A stretch of DNA of 14,789 nucleotides, from the NCBI GenBank assembly GCA_012961305.1, contig DTZQ01000704.1, forward strand, positions 1-14,789, written 5' to 3'. Shown here in pieces: positions 1-7,184 of the stretch. The translations under genes and the position numbers were made by a program. The DNA comes from Armatimonadota bacterium (GTDB taxonomy: Bacteria; Armatimonadota; UBA10988; DTZQ01). The notes under the pieces were generated by a model. The model saw only the letters and a list, made by a program, of their open reading frames with translations, was not told where the DNA came from and did no database searches. Each line of letters begins with the position of its first letter. Within the stretch, counting starts at the first letter, position 1.

Positions 1-180
1 CACCAGATAGGTCCTTTTTATTTTTCGCCGGGGGCGGTCGGATTCCTTCTGGCGTTTTTCTTCCCGCTGGCGGAAGGCGCGCTGGAGGGCGGCGATGCGG
101 TTGATGGCCTGTTCCAGAGGGTCAGGTGGCTTCGGTTTGGCCTGAGGCTGAAGGGATGGGACAGGTAGATTACCTGTTGC
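1..180 (-). other. Unassigned open frame after hisB, running off the left edge
   Basis: The hisB reading frame stays open after its TAA stop for about 60 codons to the window edge. The translated stretch has a proline-rich start and then a strongly charged, helix-like segment containing LEQAINRIAALQRAFRQREE followed by many Lys and Arg. There is no ATG, GTG or TTG in this frame until a GTG at positions 1-3, so a normal start is missing. That GTG is preceded by AAAAAGGA at a spacing of about 8 nt, so a new gene could begin at the very edge with the rest as leader. Other explanations are stop-codon readthrough, a start at a rare codon, or a sequencing error. I do not recognise the product. Confidence 0.3.
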
Positions 181-765
181 TTACAACACTCCTTTGGTAG
201 ATGGGATGTCATTGAGGCGTTCGTCCAGACGAGTGGCCGCGTCCAAGGCCCGGCCAAAGGCTTTGAAGGCCGCTTCGGCCAAGTGGTGCTGGTTCACTCC
301 CGCGTGCTGGCGGAGGTGCAGGCTCAGGCCAGCGTGCACGGCTACCTCGTAGAAGAAACTGCGCAGCAGTTCTGCATCGAACTCGCCGATTTTGCCCTCT
401 AATTCCAACTGGTAGTCCAAATAGGGCCGTCCGCTCAAATCCAAATGCACTGAAACCAGGGCCTCGTCCATGGGCACGAAGGAAGTCCCGTAGCGCACCA
501 GGCCCTTTTTCTCCCCTACGGCCTGTTTAATGGCTTGCCCCAAGCAGATACCCAGGTCATCAGTAAGGTGGTGGAAGTCCACCTGGGTATCGCCTACGGC
601 GTCCACCTTCAGGTCGAACAGGCCATGTTTGCTGAACAGTTCCAGCATGTGGTCCAGAAATCCGATGGAAGTGTTGATTTCGTAGTGCCCCGTTCCGTCC
701 AGGTTCAGGGCCAGGGTCACTTTCGTTTCCCGGGTGATGCGTTCTACGGTTGCTTGTCGGGTCAA
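181..765 (-). CDS. hisB: Imidazoleglycerol-phosphate dehydratase
   Basis: Catalyses dehydration of imidazole glycerol phosphate to imidazole acetol phosphate, a middle step of histidine biosynthesis in the cytosol. The 194-residue length fits a monofunctional enzyme with no fused phosphatase domain. Visible family motifs are GFLDHMLELFSKHG (about 36-49), DFHHLTDDLG with the paired metal-binding histidines (about 63-72), HLDLSGRPYLDY (about 107-118) and the C-terminal GVNQHHLAEAAFKAFGRALD (about 156-175). The start is TTG at 763-765; TAAAGGAGAA lies upstream with a 7-nt gap, and the homology begins correctly at TRQATVER. The start overlaps the hisD stop by 4 bases (TTGA), which points to translational coupling. 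No hisC lies between hisD and hisB, unlike many his operons. Identification is secure. Confidence 0.97.
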   Translation of the reverse strand: MTRQATVERITRETKVTLALNLDGTGHYEINTSIGFLDHMLELFSKHGLFDLKVDAVGDTQVDFHHLTDDLGICLGQAIKQAVGEKKGLVRYGTSFVPMDEALVSVHLDLSGRPYLDYQLELEGKIGEFDAELLRSFFYEVAVHAGLSLHLRQHAGVNQHHLAEAAFKAFGRALDAATRLDERLNDIPSTKGVL

Positions 766-2162
766 GGTTGTTCTCCTTTATGGGTTCGCACCTGCACGGC
801 GCGGGCATGGGCTTCCAATCCCTCTACGGTGGCCAAAGTGACGATGGCCTCGGCTTCAGCGGCCAGTTCCTCGCGGCGGTAGGCAATGATGCTGGACACT
901 TTGAGGAAATCGTCCACGGTCACCGGCGAGGAGAACCGAGCCGTGCCCCCGGTGGGCAGCACGTGACTGGGTCCAGCCAGATAGTCGCCCACCGATTCGG
1001 GCGAGTACTCCCCCAGAAAAATGGCCCCAGCGTGGCGAATGTGCGGCAGCCAGGTGTACGGCTCCTGTACCAGCAGTTCCAAATGCTCCGGGGCACAGCG
1101 GTTGACCAACTCCACCCCAGCCGCCAAATCGTCTACCACGATGAGGGCTCCGTAGTCGCGCAAGGCCGCTTCCATAACCTCTCGCCGCACGGCGGTGGCC
1201 ATCTGCTGCTCCATCTCCTGGCGCACGGCCTCTGCCAGTTGCCCGGAGGGAGTAATCAACAGGGCCCGAGCGTCAGGGCTGTGCTCCGCCTGTGAGAGCA
1301 GGTCAGCGGCAACGCAGCGCGGATTGGCTGTGTCATCCGCCAGGATGAGAATCTCGCTGGGTCCGGCCAGCCGGTCAATGCCTACATAGCCGAAGACCAA
1401 GCGTTTGGCATGGGTGACGTAAGGGTTCCCCGGCCCCACAATCTTGTCCACCGGGCGAATGGTTTCCGTCCCGAAGGCCAGCGCGGCAATTGCCTGCGCC
1501 CCGCCGATTTTGTAAATTTCCCCAATCCCCAGCGCAGCGGCCGCAGTGAGGGTGTGCGGGTTTATTTTCCCCTCCGGGTCGCAGGGAGAGCACAGCACCA
1601 ATTCCTCCACTCCGGCCACGCGGGCGGGCACGCCCAGGGCCAGCACGGAGGAAGGCAAGGGGACCTGCCCACCGGGGACGTACATTCCCACCCGGGCAAG
1701 GGGTACGAACCGCTGGCCTACGGCCCCCCCGGTTTCGCGAAAGTGGAGCCAGGATTCTCGCCTCTGCCGCTGGTGAAAGTCGGTCAAATTGTCTTTGGCC
1801 CGACGGAGGGCCGCTCGAAACTCCTCGCTGACCTGAGTCTGGGCAGACTCTATTTCCTCTTCGGACACTCGCATTTGCTCAACTGTCAGGGTGGGGCAGT
1901 CGAACTGACGGGTGTAGCGCAGCACCGCCGCGTTGCCTTCTCGCCGTACCTCTTCCACAATCCGAGCCGCTACCGCTGCTTGCTCCTCAGTACCGGCGAA
2001 AGGGGACCGAGATAACAACCGCTGGATTTCGGCCTCATCCCGATGCTGGTGCAGAATTCGCAGCACCTTCCCAAGTCTCCTTACTTTCAAAAACTCACCC
2101 CGTTTTTGCCCGGAAGAGAAGCAGAGGATTTCCTCGTATATCGCATCCCAGGGAGTAGCCAT
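762..2162 (-). CDS. hisD: Histidinol dehydrogenase
   Basis: Oxidises L-histidinol to L-histidine in two NAD-dependent steps, the last reactions of histidine synthesis; a zinc enzyme. Family signatures include YVPGGQVPLPSSVLALGVPA, KIGGAQAIAALAFGTETI, DKIVGPGNPYV, IDRLAGPSEILI, LLSQAEHS (Gln/His zinc ligands), NRCAPEHLEL (catalytic Glu-His) and SVGDYLAGPSHVLPTGGTAR. The chosen ATG at 2160-2162 has AGGAGGG 6 nt upstream and gives 466 residues. This is about 30 longer than usual for the family. An in-frame GTG at 2064-2066, preceded by AAGGAG at a 10-nt gap, would start at VLRILHQHRDE and give a canonical 434 residues. An upstream GTG at 2181-2183 abuts the dnaE stop and is unlikely. The gene lies 21 bases after dnaE and overlaps hisB by 4 bases. 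Confidence 0.96.
   Translation of the reverse strand: MATPWDAIYEEILCFSSGQKRGEFLKVRRLGKVLRILHQHRDEAEIQRLLSRSPFAGTEEQAAVAARIVEEVRREGNAAVLRYTRQFDCPTLTVEQMRVSEEEIESAQTQVSEEFRAALRRAKDNLTDFHQRQRRESWLHFRETGGAVGQRFVPLARVGMYVPGGQVPLPSSVLALGVPARVAGVEELVLCSPCDPEGKINPHTLTAAAALGIGEIYKIGGAQAIAALAFGTETIRPVDKIVGPGNPYVTHAKRLVFGYVGIDRLAGPSEILILADDTANPRCVAADLLSQAEHSPDARALLITPSGQLAEAVRQEMEQQMATAVRREVMEAALRDYGALIVVDDLAAGVELVNRCAPEHLELLVQEPYTWLPHIRHAGAIFLGEYSPESVGDYLAGPSHVLPTGGTARFSSPVTVDDFLKVSSIIAYRREELAAEAEAIVTLATVEGLEAHARAVQVRTHKGEQP
773..779 (-). promoter_or_regulatory. Ribosome binding site of hisB
   Basis: AAAGGAG on the minus strand, inside the 3' end of hisD, sits 7 nt upstream of the TTG codon at 763-765. 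It is what supports an unusual TTG start for hisB. Confidence 0.8.
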
Positions 2163-2168
2163 TTGCCA

Positions 2169-2175
2169 CCCTCCT
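2169..2175 (-). promoter_or_regulatory. Ribosome binding site of hisD
   Basis: AGGAGGG on the minus strand lies between the dnaE stop (2184-2186) and the ATG at 2160-2162, with 6 nt spacing. It favours the longer form of HisD over the GTG at 2064-2066. Confidence 0.8.
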
Positions 2176-2183
2176 GATCCCAC

Positions 2184-5100
2184 CTATTCCACCTCTACCC
2201 CCTCTGGGCCCAGTAAGTCCTGCAGGGCTTCCCTCAGAGCCGGGGTGTAGTGTACCGCTGTCCCCTCACCCAAAGCCAAAGTGCTCTGCTCCTGGGCCGT
2301 GTGCAGGTGCAGATATACTGGCACAGACCCCGAATGTTGCTGGAGTAACTCCCGCAGCCGTTGCAACTGCTGCTCCAATTGGGGCGTCACCCGCAGGCGC
2401 AGGTGCAGTCCCGTAACCGAGGCCTCCCCCTTGCTTCCCCCCGCGTGTGTGGGGGAGGTGGGAGAGCGACCAGCCGAAGGTTTCGGCGCGAGGTCAGCAG
2501 GCTGGGCAAAGGGGTCCGCAAGTTCCTCTGGGGCGGTTGTCATTTCCTCAGTTCCTTCATCCTGCTCTGCCTCAGGGGCAGGAGTCGGTGCGCTCGCAGC
2601 GGGGACTGCTGGGCGCTGCTTACGGCCTCGGGACTGCAGTTCATTCGCCCGTTCCGGGGGGACCAAAACGCGGCCAATGACCTTGGGCCGGTCGTCAATT
2701 TCGCCGTTGCGCCGCAAAGGCTCGTACTGCTTGTCCACCGTCCCCTGAACCAGCAGGACCGCTCCCTCCCGCACCTGGTGGCCGTACTTTTTGTAAGCCT
2801 GGTTGAATACCGTTACCTCGACCGAACCCTGGGCATCGGTCAGGGTAAGGAACATCATTTCCCGGTTGCGCCGGGTCAGAATGGTACGACAAGAAGTGAC
2901 CAATCCCCCAATGGTGACCGGCGAATCGTGAGGCAAGTCGGCCAGTTCTTGGCTACCCACTCGTTTCACCCCGCATTTCTGCAATTGGGCCTCTACCTCG
3001 CCCAGCGGGTCTTCAGAGAGGACACACCCCAGCAAATCAGTTTCCCACTCCAGGAGGGTTTGCTTGTCCACCTCTGGCACGTTGGGCAGGAGAGGGGCGA
3101 TGCGCTCCAAACTGCCTGCCTCGCCTGCTCCTCCCCCGAACAGGCTGCCCTGTCCGCTTTCCCGGTCGCGTTGGACCTGCTGACCGAGTTCATAGGCCGA
3201 TTCGTAAACTTTTAGCAGTTGGGCCCGGTGGCCAAAGTCGGCGCAGGCTCCGGCTCGAATCAGCAGTTCCAGGGCGGACTTGGTAACCACCGTGGTGTCC
3301 ACGCGCTCGCAGAACTCGTGCAGGTCACGGAAGGGTCCGTTCTGGCGGCGTTCGCCGGCGATAGCCTCCGCAATGGCTTTCCCCAACCCCTTAATGGCTC
3401 CCAGGCCATAGAGGATGTCTTCTCCGTCCACGCTGAAATTGCACCCCCCTCGGTTCACATTGGGCAGCCGCACGCGAATTCCCATCCGGCGCGCGTCCTG
3501 AATGAAGTTGATTAGTTTGTCCCGTTTGTCCATCACGCTGGTCAACTGGGCGGCCATGAATTCCACCGGGTAATGGGCTTTCAGGTAGGCAGTCCAGTAG
3601 GCCACCAGGGCGTAACAGGCGGAATGGGCTTTGTTAAAGGCATAATTGGCGAAAGTCGCCACCTGGCGCATTAACTCTTCCGCCGTCCGCCGGGGAATGC
3701 CGTTCTTAACACAACCCTCCACGAACTTGCGACTGACCTTCTCCATAGTGGCCCGGTCTTTCTTGCCCACTGCTTTGCGGATTTCGTCTGCCTCGCCCAA
3801 AGTGAACCCGGCCAAGTCCCGGCCAATCTGCATGACCTGCTCCTGATAGAGAATGATGCCGTAGGTGTTTTTCAGTATCGGCTTCAATTTGGGGTGCAGG
3901 TAGGTCACCTTCTCCCGTCCATGCTTGCGGGAGATGTAGTGGGGGATGAACTCCATGGGGCCGGGCCGGTAGAGGGCAACCAAAGCGATGATGTCGTCAA
4001 TACAGTCAGGTCGCAATTCTTTGCACACCCGCGGGAAACCTTCACTTTCGCCCAACTGAAAGACGCCCACCACATCGCCGCGGGAGATGAGTTCATAAGT
4101 TTCACGGTCATCCAAAGGCAGGGTGTGCAGGTCTAAGCGTTCGCCTCGCGTTTCCTCGACCAGTTTAAGCGTCTCCTCAATGACAGTCATGGTCCGCAGG
4201 GCCAGGAAGTCCATTTTCAGCAGGCCCAGTTCCTCTATTTTCGTCCACTCAAACTGGGTGACTATGGTGCCGTCGCTGGGCATTTTCGCCAGGGGAACGT
4301 AGTTCACCAGGGGTTCGCGGGAAATGACCAAGGCCGCGGCATGGACGGAAGTGTGGCGGGCCAGTCCCTCCAAACGCAGGGCGGTGTCCACCAACTGCCG
4401 TACCTGAGAGGACTCCTCATAGCGCCGGCGCAATTCCGGCACGGTTTCCAAGGCCCGAGCCAATTTCGTGCCCGGTCGCTCCGGCACCAATTTGGCGATT
4501 TCGTTGACTTGCTCCGAAGGCATTCCCAAGGCCCGGCCTACATCGCGAATGGCCGCTTTGGCTCCTAAGGTCCCGAAGGTGATGACTTTGGCAGTTCGGT
4601 CCTGACCGTACTTGCGCACGGCGTAGTCAATAACCTCATCCCGTCGTTCCGGGGGGAAGTCTATGTCAATGTCTGGGGCGGAGGGCCGTTCTGGATTCAG
4701 GAACCGCTCGAAGAACAGGTCATAGCACAGGGGGTCAAGTTCCGTAATGCCCAGCACATAGGACACCAAACTGCCGGCCGCGGAACCGCGACCGGGCCCC
4801 ACACGAATGCCCCGCTCTTTGGCGAACTTGACCAGGTCCCACACGATGAGGAAATAGGTCGCATAACCCTTCTGCTGAATAACCTCCAACTCGTAGTCGA
4901 GCCGGTGGTGAATTTCCGGCGTAGGACGAGGGTAGAACCGAGGCAGGTTTTGGTAGCACAATTCCCGCAAATAAGAATCGGGAGTGTGGCCTGAGGGCAC
5001 CTCAAAATCGGGTAGAATCAAATCTCCGAACTCCAACTTGACGTTGCAGCGCTCCGCAATTTCCCGCGTGCGCCGCAAGGCCTCCGGCAGTTCGTTCCCC

Positions 5101-5879
5101 AAAATCTGCCACATCTCCTCTGGACGGCGGAAAAACAACTGGTTAGAGCCCATCCGCAGGCGGTTTCGGTCGTTGCGTTGAGAACCGGTCTGAATGCACA
5201 GGAGCAAATCCTGGGCTTCGGAGTCCGCTGGTTCGGTGTAGTGCACGTCGTTGGTCACCACCAGGGGAATGCCCGTGCGCCGGCTCAACTCACAGAGGAC
5301 GGGGTTGACCTGTTTCTGCTCCGGCATCCCGTGGTCCATCAGTTCCAGAAAAAAGTTGTCCGGGCCGAAAATTTCGCGGTAGGTGTGGGCCAGCCGCTCG
5401 GCCTCCTTCACTTTGCCCCTCAGAATGGCCTGGGGAATTTCCCCGTAAATACAGCCACTTAGGGCAATGAGGCCCTCCGGGTGTTCGCGCAACAAATCCC
5501 GGTCCAGACGGGGTTTGTAGTAAAAACCGTTAAGCCAACTTTCAGAAACAATTTGCAGCAGGTTGCGGTAACCAGTTTGATTTTCTGCCAGCAGGGTGAG
5601 ATGGCCCAATTCCTGGTTGCCCCGACTGCCGGGATGCTTGTCAAACCGCGACTGGGGAGCCAAATAGGCCTCCACGCCTAAAATCGGCTTCACGCCGACC
5701 TGCACGCAGGCCTGGTAGAAGTCCACCGCCCCATACATCGCGCCGTGGTCGGTCATGGCCACCGCCGGCATCCCGTAAGCCGCAGCCTTGGCGGCGAGGT
5801 CCCGGGGACGAGCCGCCCCGTCTAAGAGGCTGTATTCGGTGTGTACATGGAGATGGACGAAATCTTTTCCCGCAGGCAT
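2184..5879 (-). CDS. dnaE: DNA polymerase III subunit alpha (DnaE)
   Basis: Catalytic subunit of the replicative DNA polymerase, 1231 residues from the ATG at 5877-5879. Domains in order: PHP domain with HLHVH (about 9-13), TDHGAMYG and TNDVHYTE; polymerase core with GPGRGSAAG and the catalytic PDIDIDF (about 402-408) plus MDFLALRT carrying the third Asp (about 557). A helix-hairpin-helix GLGAIKGLGKAIAEAI follows (about 825-840), then a clamp-binding-like QGSLF (about 910-914), an OB fold (about 985-1060), a low-complexity Pro/Ala/Glu linker (about 1086-1153) and a C-terminal domain. The PHP metal residues look intact, unlike the degenerate E. coli domain, so 3'-5' proofreading by this domain is possible (inference). 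A GTG at 5898-5900 is in frame but lies within the AAAGGAG ribosome site, so ATG is preferred. It leads the probable dnaE-hisD-hisB operon. Confidence 0.97.
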   Translation of the reverse strand: MPAGKDFVHLHVHTEYSLLDGAARPRDLAAKAAAYGMPAVAMTDHGAMYGAVDFYQACVQVGVKPILGVEAYLAPQSRFDKHPGSRGNQELGHLTLLAENQTGYRNLLQIVSESWLNGFYYKPRLDRDLLREHPEGLIALSGCIYGEIPQAILRGKVKEAERLAHTYREIFGPDNFFLELMDHGMPEQKQVNPVLCELSRRTGIPLVVTNDVHYTEPADSEAQDLLLCIQTGSQRNDRNRLRMGSNQLFFRRPEEMWQILGNELPEALRRTREIAERCNVKLEFGDLILPDFEVPSGHTPDSYLRELCYQNLPRFYPRPTPEIHHRLDYELEVIQQKGYATYFLIVWDLVKFAKERGIRVGPGRGSAAGSLVSYVLGITELDPLCYDLFFERFLNPERPSAPDIDIDFPPERRDEVIDYAVRKYGQDRTAKVITFGTLGAKAAIRDVGRALGMPSEQVNEIAKLVPERPGTKLARALETVPELRRRYEESSQVRQLVDTALRLEGLARHTSVHAAALVISREPLVNYVPLAKMPSDGTIVTQFEWTKIEELGLLKMDFLALRTMTVIEETLKLVEETRGERLDLHTLPLDDRETYELISRGDVVGVFQLGESEGFPRVCKELRPDCIDDIIALVALYRPGPMEFIPHYISRKHGREKVTYLHPKLKPILKNTYGIILYQEQVMQIGRDLAGFTLGEADEIRKAVGKKDRATMEKVSRKFVEGCVKNGIPRRTAEELMRQVATFANYAFNKAHSACYALVAYWTAYLKAHYPVEFMAAQLTSVMDKRDKLINFIQDARRMGIRVRLPNVNRGGCNFSVDGEDILYGLGAIKGLGKAIAEAIAGERRQNGPFRDLHEFCERVDTTVVTKSALELLIRAGACADFGHRAQLLKVYESAYELGQQVQRDRESGQGSLFGGGAGEAGSLERIAPLLPNVPEVDKQTLLEWETDLLGCVLSEDPLGEVEAQLQKCGVKRVGSQELADLPHDSPVTIGGLVTSCRTILTRRNREMMFLTLTDAQGSVEVTVFNQAYKKYGHQVREGAVLLVQGTVDKQYEPLRRNGEIDDRPKVIGRVLVPPERANELQSRGRKQRPAVPAASAPTPAPEAEQDEGTEEMTTAPEELADPFAQPADLAPKPSAGRSPTSPTHAGGSKGEASVTGLHLRLRVTPQLEQQLQRLRELLQQHSGSVPVYLHLHTAQEQSTLALGEGTAVHYTPALREALQDLLGPEGVEVE

Positions 5880-5924
5880 AGGTGGAGAGGCTCCTTTCAC
5901 ACTAATTTGTGGATTTCACATTTC

Positions 5925-5953
5925 ATTATACCCCAAACTGGCAATTCCTGCAA
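5925..5953 (-). promoter_or_regulatory. Sigma-70-type promoter of dnaE
   Basis: On the minus strand a TTGCAG -35 box (5948-5953) is followed after exactly 17 nt by a perfect TATAAT -10 box (5925-5930). The -10 lies about 45 nt upstream of the dnaE ATG, giving a leader of roughly 40 nt. The spot is AT-rich relative to its surroundings and falls in the gap between the TPR gene and dnaE. It probably drives dnaE, hisD and hisB together. Confidence 0.8.
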
Positions 5954-5968
5954 CTTGACCAATAGGTC

Positions 5969-6964
5969 TTAAGGGGTCAAACGGGCCAAATCCTCTATCC
6001 GCCGCTGGACTAAACCTCCGTCTTGGGCCAAAGCCTGGCGAAAAAGGCGTCGGGCCTCTCGGAACCGCCCCTGGGCCAACTGTAGAAGACCACGAACGTA
6101 GTCCGCGTCTGGACCTTCCCAGATTTTTTCCACATACCGGCCCGCCAGTTCGTAATCGCCCAAACGCGCGCAGGTGGCTGTTAGGTAGAGGTTGCGCAGT
6201 TCACTCTCCTCCGCCTTCTCCAATACCCGGCGGGCTGCTTCGTACCGGTGGGTCTCGAAGTAGGCCGCGCCCAGGTAGAGGAAATATTGGCGAAACTGGG
6301 CGGCTCGGGGCCGGAGCCGCTCCAGGGCTTGCACTGCCTTTTCATAACGTCCCCGGTCCAACCACCGCCCAGCCAACCACCACAGCCAGCGTGCCCGCCA
6401 CCAAGAGAGGGGAGGTGGGCTTTCGGCCCGGGATTTGAGATTTGAGATTTCAGAGGGGGGGCCGGTATTTTGCTCTAACTTCAATTCCATTGCCCTCCGC
6501 TCAATTTCCACCAGCAGATGACTCAGAAGGTCCAAATTGCTCCCTAATCCTCGCTCCCGCAACAGAGCCAGTCCTTCCCGCCACCGCCCCTGTCGCAGGA
6601 GCAGAAAGGCCCGTCCATTGGACACCAGCCGGTTGGTAGGGGCCAGTTTTGCCGCTCGCTCAAAGGTTGTCTCTGCCGCTTTTTCCCACCCTCCCAAAGC
6701 CTGCATCCATCCTAGGAAGAGGGTGTAAATCGGATGCTCAGGAGCAAGGGCCAATGCGTGCTGCAGGGCGGACACGGCTGAAGCGTAGTTCTCCTGTTCC
6801 GCGTGTAGCAAGGCCTCATGGAGGTACACGGCGGCAAAATCGGGAGCCAGTTCCCGCGCCCGCCGGTATGCCTGAGCCGCCTCGGCAAACCGCCGCCGGG
6901 CGGCCAGACCCTGCCCGCGCTTAAACTCGCGCTCTGCCTGCAATCGACGCCACCAGCCGGCCAT
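5969..6964 (-). CDS. Tetratricopeptide-repeat protein
   Basis: A 331-residue protein built of helical repeats, with no signal peptide or clear membrane span. TPR-like units are seen at about 9-42 (EFKRGQGLAARRRFAEAAQA), 43-76 (AVYLHEALLHAEQENYASAV) and 77-110. A second set follows at about 198-231, 232-260, 261-285 and 288-318 (RGLLQLAQGRFREARRLFRQ). The two sets are separated by a linker (about 160-187) that contains ISNLKS, encoded by an AT-rich heptamer repeat, and then by a tryptophan-rich segment (188-201). TPR proteins usually act as protein-binding scaffolds; the partner here is unknown. The start ATG at 6962-6964 has no good ribosome site (GGTAGATACGAA precedes it). It lies 207 nt after the mrdA stop and 16 nt before the dnaE -35 box, with no recognisable terminator between. 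Confidence 0.85.
   Translation of the reverse strand: MAGWWRRLQAEREFKRGQGLAARRRFAEAAQAYRRARELAPDFAAVYLHEALLHAEQENYASAVSALQHALALAPEHPIYTLFLGWMQALGGWEKAAETTFERAAKLAPTNRLVSNGRAFLLLRQGRWREGLALLRERGLGSNLDLLSHLLVEIERRAMELKLEQNTGPPSEISNLKSRAESPPPLSWWRARWLWWLAGRWLDRGRYEKAVQALERLRPRAAQFRQYFLYLGAAYFETHRYEAARRVLEKAEESELRNLYLTATCARLGDYELAGRYVEKIWEGPDADYVRGLLQLAQGRFREARRLFRQALAQDGGLVQRRIEDLARLTP
6430..6450 (-). repeat. AT-rich heptamer tandem repeat inside the TPR gene
   Basis: On the minus strand three tandem 7-mers read AAATCTC, AAATCTC, AAATCCC, encoding ISNLKS in the inter-repeat linker of the TPR protein. The composition differs sharply from the GC-rich flanks, and 7-nt units are not codon multiples, so it looks like an inserted short tandem repeat tolerated in a linker. 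Confidence 0.7.
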
Positions 6965-7160
6965 TTCGTATCTACCCAGTAAGCCACCGAACCACCCGGA
7001 AGAACCTTGAAAACTCTGTTCTGAACGTCGTTAACAACCACCGTTTGCAGGTAAACTTGCTCTTCTAAATGCAAAATTCCGTTGGCACCTCTTCGGTGTG
7101 CCTTGCCAAGCGCAGGCCTTGCCGGGAATTTCCGCGTGATTCTGGGGCTACATCAGCATA

Positions 7161-7184
7161 ACCAACGTCCTTCAATCCGTTGGT
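7161..7184 (-). terminator. Stem-loop overlapping the mrdA stop codon
   Basis: ACCAACG (7161-7167) and CGTTGGT (7178-7184) form a perfect 7-bp stem with a 10-nt loop; the mrdA TGA (7172-7174) lies in the loop. There is no T-run after it on the minus strand, so it is not a classical intrinsic terminator. It may protect the 3' end, attenuate read-through into the TPR gene, or be chance. The 207-nt gap below it (6965-7171) has no clear promoter. Confidence 0.35.

Noticed and set aside
2361..3215. 284-codon plus-strand open frame opposite dnaE
   Set aside because: Antisense shadow of the DnaE OB-fold and linker coding region; no family motif or ribosome site.
6712..7074. Minus-strand frame with a TTG start in the mrdA-TPR gap, translating to a plausible N-terminal stretch
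   Set aside because: It runs out of frame into the confidently coding TPR region, has no ribosome site and matches no family I know. A short remnant cannot be excluded.
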